Below are positions 13,601 to 22,300 of a stretch of 64,000 nucleotides of DNA, in pieces (the first letter of the stretch is position 1; each line of letters begins with the position of its first letter). A program made the translations under genes and the position numbers. Location: assembly GCA_949987565.1 (NCBI GenBank), contig OX465113.1, positions 2,634,372 to 2,698,371 on the forward strand, written 5' to 3'. This DNA is from Luidia sarsii. Its lineage: Eukaryota; Echinodermata; Asteroidea; Paxillosida; Luidiidae. The notes beneath the pieces are model-generated. The model did no database searches. It saw nothing but the letters and a program-made list of their open reading frames with translations, and was not told the DNA's origin.

Positions 13601-13774
13601 CAGGCTCCCTGCCAGCTGGTACCCATCACCTCTGCCCGGGCACCGGTGGAAGTCGCCGTGGAGTGTGGCTCATCAACAGGTCCCGGCGATGTGACATCCA
13701 GAGACAGTGGTGGTGTGGCACTGGGCAGTACATCAGTCATCGGGCTTCATCAGTGCAAGGTACCAGGGTCCTAG
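1678..13774 (+). CDS. class I cytokine receptor (gp130/Domeless-like), 13 exons
   Basis: Exons read from GT-AG sites with continuous phase: 1678-1759, 1994-2272, 3379-3493, 4127-4296, 5418-5602, 6432-6591, 7375-7466, 8347-8467, 9631-9729, 10467-10602, 11940-12136, 12865-12971, and 13502 (or 13478) to the stop at 13774; about 671 residues. Exon 1 is a signal peptide (hydrophobic run SLVLLLVLVGSA). Exon 2 is an Ig domain (LTLSC ... DKGDYVCAF). Exons 3-4 are cytokine-receptor D1 with cysteines in LECFV, YWCRWQE (the CxW motif), TDCPG and NECKV. Exons 5-6 are D2, opening with PPRNL and closing with the hallmark NWSKWSQ. Exons 7-9 and 10-11 are two FN3 domains. Exon 12 is the TM helix (PSAIALGILGAIAMLLWAVY). 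Such receptors bind four-helix cytokines at the cell surface and signal through JAKs. The tail of about 90 residues has no tyrosine and only a weak box-1-like stretch (ISWNSP). The last-exon acceptor is weak, so the C-terminus is the least certain part. Confidence 0.85.
2286..2452. repeat. GAC/GAT-rich simple sequence in receptor intron 2
   Basis: Imperfect repeats of GACGAC, GACGAT and GACATT. The stretch is open in several frames only because of its repetitive makeup. Confidence 0.7.
2513..2547 (+). repeat. dispersed hairpin-GAAACGTC repeat core
   Basis: CTGCTAGGATCGAAACGTC followed by AGGCCCTCTAAATTTT, preceded by a short (GTT)n tract. Confidence 0.6.
3015..3260 (+). mobile_element. MITE-like element, CATTGGTAAA family, copy A
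   Basis: Shares an ordered set of segments with 16641-17009: CTACATTGGTAAAGGTCAAA, TTGTGTGTTAAACC, AGCTCAAATGGTAATC, TTCTGTAGTGAGGAT, ATGACCATCTACAAACT and TCTTCCCATAGGCCTTTAA. Intron of the receptor gene. Confidence 0.6.
3875..4022 (+). mobile_element. MITE-like element, GGTTTGCGGTGACACCATG family
   Basis: Ends TATAGGAAGGTTTGCG and CGCAAACCTTCCTATA form terminal inverted repeats. Inside lie a palindrome around CAGTATGCTCTG, then TCGAAACGTCGAG and a GGTTCTTTTCAGAACC hairpin. Near-full sister copy at 47188-47368. Confidence 0.7.
4409..4546. mobile_element. palindromic MITE, TAGTCCGAGTAACTTGG family
   Basis: Terminal inverted repeats TAGTCCGAGTAACTTG and CAAGTTACTCGGGCTA, with further pairing through ACAAGTCACC/GGGTGACTTGT and TCGAATTTTGAAAT. 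Other copies at 27363, 37689 and 39095. Confidence 0.75.
5186..5290 (+). repeat. diverged dispersed repeat (hairpin-GAAACGTC family)
   Basis: GGTCCTACAAGGATC core, then CAGGCCCTCTAAATTCTTTA and the family's downstream CAGTTTGCAACATTTCTG. Confidence 0.5.
5675..5916. mobile_element. MITE-like element with GGGCCAATTTCATAGAGCCGC ends
   Basis: Left end GGGCCCAATTTCATAGAGCC and right end GGCTCTATGAAATTGGCCCC are inverted repeats enclosing about 240 bp in receptor intron 5. Related fragments are seen near 13065, 47130 and 47550. Confidence 0.75.
6758..6833 (-). repeat. tRNA-derived repeat (SINE head), minus strand
   Basis: Minus strand carries GGTGGTAGAGCACTGG and a B-box-like GGGTTCGAGCCCC, matching in order the plus-strand repeat at 12559-12638. 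Not a functional tRNA: no closed anticodon arm could be drawn. Confidence 0.5.
7561..7913. mobile_element. MITE-like element with GCGTTTCCACTGGAC ends
   Basis: Left GCGTTTCCACTGGACT and right AGTCCAGTGGAAACGTGC are inverted repeats. The inner 350 bp repeats CCAGTGGAAAC and many variants of CTCGGTTAAA, so the element is built from short internal repeats. Confidence 0.7.
8735..9536. repeat. 22-bp minisatellite in receptor intron 8
   Basis: About 36 copies of a unit like TGATGGATGTGATTGTGAAA plus AT, with scattered variants (GATGGCGATG, GATGGGTG, TTATGGATG). It lies just upstream of exon 9. Confidence 0.9.
10366..10436 (+). repeat. dispersed hairpin-GAAACGTC repeat
   Basis: CACTCTGCATTTGAGAAAGG, then the hairpin core, GAAACGTCAGGCCCACTAAA and TTTTGAGA. 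It sits 30 bases before exon 10 of the receptor, so its right end adjoins the splice acceptor region. Confidence 0.65.
11318..11480 (+). mobile_element. MITE-like element, GGTTTGCGGTGACACCATG family
   Basis: Opens ATAGGTTTGCGGTGACACCA and closes with TTTGCGTGGTGTTTTTGCC; inner inverted pair GCAAAGTTCTCTTTTGTGAG / CTCACAAAAGAGAACTTTGC. Contains CTCGAAATGTC and the TTCTTTTCAGAACCACA segment. Confidence 0.65.
11717..11868. mobile_element. MITE-like hairpin with GGTGGATTTCACAAAG ends
   Basis: CCAGGGGTGGATTTCACAAA and TTTGGTGAAATCGACCACTGG form imperfect inverted ends; the interior is also foldable (CGATCAATCGCAAAACGATG). It lies 70 bases before receptor exon 11. Confidence 0.6.
12559..12638 (+). 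repeat. tRNA-like repeat (SINE head)
   Basis: GGCTGGA and TCCAGTC pair as a seven-base acceptor stem with one wobble. TAGCTCATCAGG fits the A box and GGTTCAAGTCC is a perfect B box. The A-to-B distance is 52, eight more than a class I tRNA, and no good anticodon arm forms, so a tRNA-derived SINE is likelier than a working tRNA. The upstream 60 bases and the head recur at about 47016-47120. Confidence 0.6.
13197..13410 (-). mobile_element. tRNA-Ser-like SINE, copy 1, minus strand
   Basis: On the minus strand it begins GGTACCCGCCGCTATACA, then a tRNA-like body with a perfect acceptor stem AGCTCGG/CCGAGCT, A box TGGTCCAGTGG and GGGTTTGAATCCCGCC. The tail contains CAGGCACCGGGCAAAGTACT, GAGCATTCAGTGTTTACCAC and GGGCAAAACCTC. 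Shared with 21713-21906 and 35193-35325. Confidence 0.75.
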
Positions 13775-14478
13775 GCAGAAGCAGAGGTCAAGGTCTTGGC
13801 TGGCAGATCAAGTAGTTGTTATCTAGCAGCCCCAATTCCCCAAATGACGCTGGCCCTCATTCCAAGCACAAACCTGCTTTTCTTAGCATGCCTGTTACTT
13901 TGAAAAGCCTGTTTACTTGTATCAGTGTCTCAACGACTACCCTTAACGGTAACTTGTGTCAGTTATGGTGGTTAGACCCAGATACCCGAGAATTTACTTT
14001 GAGGATCACTTTTTAACTCAATTGAACATGAACCTAACCCCCTTAGTGGAATAAAGCCTCACACAGTAAATAAGTGGATTAATTTGTACTGGAAGACAAT
14101 AATATGATGCTTTGAAAACTGTACTGTATGTTGATGTACATGTACAATATAGACTCATATTCTTTTACACCCGCATTGTACATAGAAATTAAAGACATTT
14201 TTTTAATTTTCACCTACTTTGTACAAACAATTTAATGAGTTGTTTTTATTATTTATCTATTAATAAAATCTACTAAAGTTAATACTTCTACACCACAGAG
14301 CTCCCTACTTTAAGCTCCATAAACTCAAACATGTTTTTCAATAGCATACGGGCCATTGTAAAAAGCAATTTACCAAAAACAAATCAGATAATAAATGTAC
14401 AACTACACGTACATGTAAATTTGTGTAATTCTCTTCTTTATTCCACTTCTGATGTAACTTCTTTTATAAATTGCTGTA

Positions 14479-14508
14479 AATAAATAAATATTGTCGGTAC
14501 TCAATAAA
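14479..14508 (+). terminator. polyadenylation signals after the receptor's last exon
   Basis: Three AATAAA hexamers lie at 14479, 14483 and 14503, about 700 bases after the stop codon at 13772-13774; another AATAAA is at about 14050. They fit a 3'UTR for the receptor form ending at 13774. Confidence 0.4.
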
Positions 14509-14515
14509 CTTGATG

Positions 14516-15600
14516 GATGCTTAAATAAATCCCGACTGCAAAAGTGCAGTATATAGTGTAGTGTATAGTTAAAGTGTCAGTATCTGTATCAAAACAGTAA
14601 TAGTAGTAGCTTATTTCGGAACTGTTTCAGCTTATTTCAGCTTTTTTCTGGCCTTCTCATTCCACTCCACCCACACCACTAAGGTTCACCCCCTCCCATC
14701 TACCTCAAGTTGAGCTTTACACTAGACTTTGTTTGAACTAAAGTCCCGATGATTAATATACTATGACAACATTTAAAAGAAAGATTTTATTTTGATAAAA
14801 AAAATGTTTTCCAGCACATGTCTATAATTATTTCTTCAATACAGTATAATGATGGTCAAATGCCAAAAAGAAAAAAATCTGGCAGATCGCTAGATTTTAT
14901 GATAATCTACATGTACACTTTAGACCAGGGAATATTTATTTTCAGTATACCTCCATGATTATACTAACCACCTTTTAAAATGCAAGACGTTAGAACAGTG
15001 TAACAACAGTCTGACCTTTTGTGTATTCAATGTGGGTAATTGTTTACATCTGCATCCCAGGGCACTCCCTTTTGTCCTTCCTCTGTCATGTGTTGGGGCT
15101 TTCCTTCCCCTGACTGTCTGTGTATGTCCTTGTCATTTTGCCTTTGAGAAACGTCCTGCTAGGATTGAAATCAATATTTTTTTCTTAGAATTTCTCTTCA
15201 CCGTCAATCAAAGTACTGATGCTGATATATATTACCCTCTCCAATCTGTGATTTGTGGGCTGTATTTTCTCTTTTGTTTTTCATGGAAAAGCTATACAAA
15301 GTTGTACAGATTTCTGGCAAAGTAGACATGTAATTATGAAGCAGGTTACAATAAAGTACTTCACATCACGTCGTGTCATAGCCCGCATCTTGCGTCTGCT
15401 TTCTTCCAAACTTTTTCTCTTCCTCTAAGCTCTCCATCCCCCTTCCCGTCTTCACCTTTGACCTTCTTCTTCCTCCCTCTTCCTCTGAAAAGAGCTGGCT
15501 CTTTTCAGAGCCACACTCCTTCTTGAAAGAGAAGCGCTACATGGTGTCACCGCAAACCCTCCACTTGCTGAGCTTGACTTTTGTTTGGGAAGGTCTCATT
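14516..15600. other. downstream of the receptor, no gene seen
   Basis: AT-rich DNA. A degraded hairpin-GAAACGTC repeat lies at about 15105-15175 and a MITE end (GGCTCTTTTCAGAGCC ... CATGGTGTCACCGCAAACC) at 15490-15562. Confidence 0.5.
15490..15562 (+). mobile_element. half copy of the GGTTTGCGGTGACACCATG MITE family
   Basis: Right half only: GGCTCTTTTCAGAGCCACAC, then ACATGGTGTCACCGCAAACC. Confidence 0.6.
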
Positions 15601-15631
15601 TTTGCAGGAGCCTGGCAGCTGTGCATAGCTG

Positions 15632-15710
15632 ATGACGATCAACGATGAAGAGAAGCCGGAAGAGAGAATAACCACCGTCCGTCCGAGGGGACAGGAAAAT
15701 ATCCAAAGTG
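15632..15710 (+). CDS. candidate small coding exon, unassigned
   Basis: Starting at ATG 15632, 26 codons are open (MTINDEEKPEERITTVRPRG and on) and end in phase 1 at a donor GTGAGC. A good acceptor (TTTTTGCAG) lies 26 bases upstream, but all three frames from that acceptor hit a stop before the ATG, so it can only be a first coding exon. The phase fits the exon at 18837, giving a hypothetical peptide of about 52 residues. No family is recognised. Confidence 0.2.
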
Positions 15711-18700
15711 GTGAGCTCGTCATTATTTTGAAAACAAGTATTATGTAACAAAAGTTGAACATTGCTTTAGCTCGAATAACCAGAAATATCACCTTGCAGG
15801 ATTGTACAGATACACGTGAAGGACTGAAACACTGGATGGTTAACAGTGATGATTGTCATTGTCTGTTAGTGGCATTTGTTTATCATCTGGTCAGTATTTC
15901 TTAAGCATTTTGATATCATGCATTCCTATTTAGATTTTAGATATTATATGTGCCAAAAATAATTTAACTGGGTCCAGGTTGACTGTTACCCAGTACTCTG
16001 GTCAACTGATAAGTAATGTGTTATTGGCTGCTTTGAGTTACAGACACTGGCTTATACTTCGCATCATATAGCCAAGGAAAAGGTTTAATAAAAACCACGA
16101 ATTTTTAATTAGAACAAAAATGGTCATTGTGAAGGCCAATGGCATAAAAATAAAGGGGGCTAGACCACACATATGGACTGATTCTAAGTTTTGTAACATC
16201 TGATCGGAACATCTAATACAAATTCAGTCAGACACAAGACAGTTTTGTTTCAAATTTGTCTTTTTTTAATTTGCCACCGTCCCAATACATTTTTAGATCT
16301 TTTAAAAACGTGTACTCAGCACAGAATTTAATGCTCAATTATTAATGTACAGTACAGTTTTTGTGCATATAGTTTCCATGCAAATCTAGTGTGTAAAAAG
16401 TACACTCACGTCCAGACTGAACAAATTGCCATGGCAACCACGACAATCGGTCTCGTAAGTGACGTGGTCAACCATGTTTATTTCTCGTTCTTAACATTAA
16501 AATACATTTCATACAAAATTATAAATCAAAATTTAATCTTACATAACATAGTTTTAATTACAAACTCCACAAGACAACCTTGCGTAAAGAATGGACGAAG
16601 TAAACATCAGTGTGATGCCTAAAGAGTTCAACCTGTTTCATTAAGGCCCTATACAACATTGGTAAAAGTAAACAGATTGCCACAGTTTGTGTGTAAAACC
16701 GTTAAACATTCCAAAAAGGAAATCCTGCAAAGGCTTGAGCTCAAATGGTAATCTGAGAAAGTAGAAAAAGGCAAAAAACTGTCATGATTTTCGCACCGTT
16801 CTGTAGTGTACAAAATAGTTTATTACTCGCGAGTAATAAACTCTTTGTTGATGTTTGAGTGAAGATTTCTCAAAAAGTTCAGCTACCAGACCGTAAGATT
16901 TCTACATGAGGATTATATCATGACCATCTACAAACTATGTTAAAATTAGAAGGAAATCTGTGGACATTGATGGTTTCCGATCTTCCCAATGTTGTATTGG
17001 GCCTTTAAACTTGCGCAAGTGGAATAAAATGACGGATTACTGTTTATGAAACGCACAACCTTTCCTGATTCTCTACATCACGGGACTGGATATTCCTACA
17101 GCAGCTGAACAAATGACCAGAATCTCATTCCTGAAAAAGATATTGGTTCATAAGAACAAAATGCATTGGACGCAACCGTACCTTTCCTGTCTTACACGTC
17201 ACTACTTTTCCTGAAGATCATAGCCAAGTTACTCTTGGGCACAATCAAAACTACTTGTACGAGTCTCGTGCATCCTCCCAAATTGTCAACCCATGCATCA
17301 GTTAAGTTTGTGGAAAAAGATGAAACCCACCCCCCCCCAAAAAAAAATACAGACAATGTACTAAAATATTCAATAAATAATGTCAGATGCTTGCCCATTC
17401 AAAACAAAGAAAATGAAAGCGAACGGGAGATTTAATTTAAATTTAAATCGGATTGTATCGAGATCAGTTCTTTTAATTACTGCAATGTACAAAATATTAC
17501 AAGTAAAAAAATCAACTTCCATATGATCCAGAAAACTGAGGGACAGTACACAGACCCTGATACCCTACATGGGGAAATGATCTGGGGAGTTATACAGGGA
17601 CGCTCATATGTGATACTTCTAAGTCATTCATAAGAAATAATCAATTTGTTCAATGGTGTCTTTTTTTTTCTCTTTCCATTGAAATGCAGACCACAATAGT
17701 GGACAAAGAGGGATAGGCTAAGATGGATTCTTAGAACAGATTAAAACAAAAAAAATTTAACAACTACAAAGGTTGGCATAACTGTACAATATTTTAGGGT
17801 GTAATTAAATTTTGAGACATTTTTTAATACATGGCATAATGGGAGTCTGTAGATAGTATAGAAAGTGTGTTGCAGTTCATTCTTAGACGTACTGCATAGA
17901 ACTGATAACCCCAAAAGGTGAAAAACATCAATTACTAACTGAAGTATGCCAATTTATACATGTACTTGATATGCCCACGGCACTGTTTCATAGCACAATA
18001 ATGAATCACCTATACATGTGTGTCTGGATTTTGAATGGGTCTTGTGGCACTTTGTCTTTGCCAAGCCTATCCAATTGAAAAAAAAAATCTTTTCCGTATG
18101 GACCAATATTTGTTTTACTGTTTTCTTTTTTGAAAATAGCAAATTTTGACTGGTTTGGGAATTAAACCGATGGAAGACCTCTGGCTTGGCCTGCCAATAA
18201 GTTAAGCCTCAGGAGTCAGGTTCAAATCACAGTCCTCTTAATTTGTTTCCCTATTTTCATTAACTGTTTAAAATGAAAATTTCTTTGGTTTTCTTAAAAA
18301 AATATATATTTTTCAGATTTTGCAGATTTTGGGGGGATTTGAGCAAATAGTGCTAGTTTTCTTGGAGCGTTAGGGCATTTCTGTCCGTCTTATCAGAGAG
18401 AGCTCACACTGTCAGTGAGATACTCTGAAATTTCGAACATGTGAGTCAAATCGCCTTGGAATTCCAGCAGGCAGTTACATGCTACCTGTATCAAACAAGT
18501 GTTTTTTATGGCACAGAAGCTCATTATAAAGTGGCATGCTTTGAAGATTAACAACCCTACCGCCCTTCTGTACAAAGGTGCTTCCTGACGAGGGAATCAA
18601 ACAAAATGAAAGAAACAATATGCCGGTGAAAAAACAAAACCTTCACAAACCATCGTCCCTGGATGGCATCTACATGTGTACTACACATTCCAGTGAATTG

Positions 18701-18836
18701 GTAATCACCAAAGCTTCTTACAAACGGGCAAGAATATCCTTTTCCTAATCATTCCAGAGAGTGAAAACACCCCGAGGACATCTACCAACCCTTTCATCAA
18801 AAGTAACTAAATCTTCTCTCATTGTTTTCTTCTCAG
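15711..18836. other. AT-rich spacer, no gene seen
   Basis: Holds a MITE-like element at 16641-17009 and a diverged tRNA-like stretch near 18155-18230 (GGAGTCAGGTTCAAATCACA). No frame shows coding character. Confidence 0.5.
16641..17009. mobile_element. MITE-like element, CATTGGTAAA family, best copy
   Basis: Ends TTAAGGCCCTATACAACATT and AATGTTGTATTGGGCCTTTAA are inverted repeats with one mismatch over about 22 bases. A perfect 26-base palindrome, centred on CTCGCGAG, lies at 16817-16842. Other copies at 3015, 43800 and 52147. Confidence 0.75.
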
Positions 18837-18926
18837 AAGTCGGCAGAGATAGAGAAAGAGGAACCTCTCTTGAGGCAAGGAACAGCTCTCAACACATTGC
18901 CATTCATGTTTATTAGCACAAAGTAA
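18837..18926 (+). CDS. possible alternative last exon of the cytokine receptor
   Basis: A very strong acceptor (pyrimidine tract, then TTCTTCTCAG) precedes 18837. Read in phase 0, the phase left by the receptor TM exon, it codes 29 residues (KSAEIEKEEPLLRQ ... FISTK) and stops at 18924-18926. Joined to exon 12 it would give a receptor with a very short tail, again with no tyrosine. Read in phase 1 it is also open to a TAG at 18914-18916, and could instead join the candidate exon at 15632-15710. It overlaps, on the other strand, the likely 3'UTR of the next gene. Confidence 0.35.
   Translation, partial: KSAEIEKEEPLLRQGTALNTLPFMFISTK
18909..18914 (-). terminator. likely polyadenylation signal of the FN3-like membrane protein gene
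   Basis: AATAAA on the minus strand, about 430 bases after the stop codon at 19344-19342. It lies inside the plus-strand candidate exon 18837-18926, so the two convergent genes would overlap tail to tail. Confidence 0.35.
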
Positions 18927-19341
18927 ACCGTCCTTCAGCAATCATCAAACGAGTTGCCATGTTCTTACCATATCGACATCAGTAATACAAAACTGCACCG
19001 ATCAGAACCACTTGCAGGTTGCAACGTGAGATGGGTCCAATGTCTTTATAGGGTTTCGGAGGCCAAGAATACAGAACCTTGGTACCTCACTGTGCAATTT
19101 GCACACATATCATGACAGCAATGCCTGCTGTCTATACAGCACACACTCAGAGCCGTGACAGTTCTTAACAACCTGGGATCGCTTACAATGATGATGTATT
19201 GTAAGAGACTCCGTGCCATAAAGGTGACTGTATTATGGTTGGCAGAAAGGCGTGGTACCAGACTTCTGCTGCACGAACGTGCCAGTTAATGATTGACCTC
19301 AGGGCCTGTCTATTCATCAAGCGCATCGTGGGGTCGCGACC

Positions 19342-22300
19342 TCATACCATTCTCTGGAACTCCTGCATTGCAGCTTCTTCCGCGGCCTCCTCTTCCTCAG
19401 TCTCAATCCGAAGCAATCTGCAGGGACAGCCAACAAACCCAATGCTGTGTGAACTCAAGCATGCATGTCTAACCTTTGCCCACTTGTCATCAAATGTCTG
19501 ATGAATGAGTGTTGGGTGAAACCACTTGCCCGAAACTGGGTCAGCTTTTATCCCATTTACTCTATCTATTCCAAGGTGTAGAACAAAGAGGTATCAGAAC
19601 AGCTTCTTCCCTTATTCTGCCGCCATCTGGAAATCCCGTTCTGGTTCTTGCTTCCCCCCCTGCCTACGATCATGCCCTTTTTACAAGGAATGTCAATTCC
19701 TACATGTATCTCCAGCCTTCCTAAGTCCCCCTCTATCTCCTTGCCTCCTTGGACCTAACCATTGAGAGGCTTTTGAGCCTTGTTTTGCATTAAAATAACA
19801 AACCATAAATGTTGGTGAGGAATTCTGAGGAATGCATTATATCATCCTCCATGAAATCCCTGAAGTCTTCCACACTAAGGCTTAGGGACGGACATACAGG
19901 AAATGATAGGATAGGATAGAAAGGGATGGGATAAGATGGGATAATAAGGGATGGGATGGGATCAGATGGGAAGGGGGAGGAGATGGGATTGGATGGGATA
20001 ATAAGGGATGAAATAATATGGGATGGGATAATAAGGAATGGGATAAGATGGGATAATAAGGGATGGGATAATATGGGATGGGATAATAGGGAATGGGATA
20101 AGATGGGATAATAAGGGATGGGATAATAAGGGATGGGATAATATGGGATGGGATAATAAGGAATAGGATAAGATGGGATAATAAGGGATGGGATAAGATG
20201 GGATGGGAGGGGGAGGAGATGGGATAGGATGGGAGGGGAAGAGATGGGATGGGAGAGTAGGAGATGGGATTAGATTATATCCGAGAACAGCAATGGCAGT
20301 TGAGCCCATCTCACCTTTGTGATCTCCTCCTCACGTATCTCTTGTAGCGTTTGCAAGCCAGGACGGACAAGACCACAAACCCAAAGACAATGCTGAAGGC
20401 CAGGGCTAGTCCCTGGGCTAAGCTGCTGACATGGAGTCCACTGAAGTGTGTCGGCTGTGTAGGACTTATTTTGGCAGTGTTTGGAAGTGTGTGGCGCACG
20501 TCGTTGGGGCCGCAGACTCTTTGCATTGAATCTGGAAGGAATTGGAGGATGGGGGTTAGGTTATTTGGCTATCAGCGGCAGACAGGGTGTGTGATGATAA
20601 ACAGTGTCAACAGGCTTCAAGAAAACCTTTCATGAGTCGAACACAGTGAAATGGACTGCTCAGAGGGCTGCAAAAATATGCACTTATTTTTTGGCTTCTG
20701 TACAAATAAGTAGATGCATTTACTGTGTACTGACTAAACTAATTAATGTTGTAATGTAATTAAGCAGCCCTACTGATAGGGAAAAAATAGAGTCAGAATC
20801 TTATCAAAGCTTTAAATAAGCCTTAAGACAAACATACAATTTAAAGTGTCTTTGGACTATTCAACCACATGGTCTCAACATCCAGGGAGTAATGACTAAC
20901 ACCATGCAGCTTTCTGGTAATCCTTTTGTGTTCACTCCCCCACACATCTCTCTTTGATCTTTCCCCCTCTTCTCACTAATCCCTACCCTACTCCTTGCCC
21001 TTCCCTTTGATCTAACCAGACCAGCTTTACTCTTTGTCCTTTGCTTCTCATCCGTGTCATATTCACTCACTTCCCCCTTCCTTCGTGTACATGTATCTGT
21101 TTTGTCCTTGTCACTCTGCCTTTGAGAAAGGTCCTGCTAGGATCGAAACCTCAGGCCCACTAAATTTTAAGACTTGCATTTTGGTAATTTTAGTCAGTAA
21201 ACAGTTTGCAACATTTTTGTATATCACTTTAAGACAATTTGTCAATCGGATCTTGGTACTCTGAGTGATTCAAGTTTGGCTAGTTGTGACTACCCTAGTC
21301 CCAGTGAGCCTGTCTTGTCAACTCGTCAAGGTCCACCCACCTTTGTTGGCGAATTTGACGATTCCTGAGGATGGCTTGTTATTGCTATCAAAGCAGCGCA
21401 TTGTCACCGAGGAGAGCCACTCGGTGAGAAGCATGGAGCCGTTCGGTGGCAGATCTCCGAAGGTGCCCGTTCTGTGCTGGAAGTCCACGTTGCTGAAGGT
21501 GGTGTAGTACATGGTGCAGGTGGCGAAAGCGGCAGACTGGGCGGTCCACCACTGCACCATGTCGCTGTACGCCCCCTGAGTTTCCTGAATGCATACATAT
21601 ATTTGACCTGTGGAGGAAAAGCATCGTCATCATCATCACCAGCAATAAAAAAACAACGTTTGTTCAGTGTAAGTCTTGCTCTATTGTGAAATCGAATGCT
21701 AATCACTAACATGGTACCCGCCGCTATACAATGTTCAAATCTATCACACGACCTCGACTGGCTCGGTGGTCAAGTGGTTAAGACGTCTATGCTAGAAAGC
21801 AGGAGTCGCGGGTTCGAATCCCGCCTGAGCTGAATTTCATTCATCGGGCAAAGCACTGAGCATTCAATATTTATCACGTCGAGCAGGGCAAAACCTAATT
21901 GAATCTAATGATCAACTTTTTTTTTTCAAAAGTTGGAGGACCTTTCTCAAATAATGTTCAAAATTTTCTACCACAATGCCCTGCAAACCTCGTTTTTGCC
22001 AGTTCTGTATTTTTATTACAGTATAGGTTTTGAACACAAAAAAGTCCTTTCTGTGAGTGAATTGCTGCAAGATTATCCCACACGTATGAACGTAACTTTG
22101 TTGGTGTGCATGGTTATTTGTGTCTTCAGAGGACTTACCATAGATGAGATGAGGAGGCTGGCTTAAGGAGCACACTTGATTGACTTCAGATCCTGCAGAT
22201 AGCCAAACAAAAAGGTACACCTGTAAGATACATGGACAGGCACATTCCATGGACCCGGATGACCAAATGTACAGCATCATAGCTGCCAACCTATCTTAAA

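Noticed and set aside
19962..20309. Pro-Ser-His-Ile-rich minus-strand frame
   Set aside because: Translation of the GGGAT minisatellite in an intron.
21115..21160. A complete hammerhead ribozyme in the dispersed family
   Set aside because: The hairpin-GAAAC-GTC part fits, but no CTGATGA strand was found upstream in any copy; kept only as a question in the findings.
21755..21832. A functional serine tRNA (AGA loop)
   Set aside because: The body is part of a repeat with conserved leader and tail present three times, and lacks the long variable arm of serine tRNAs.
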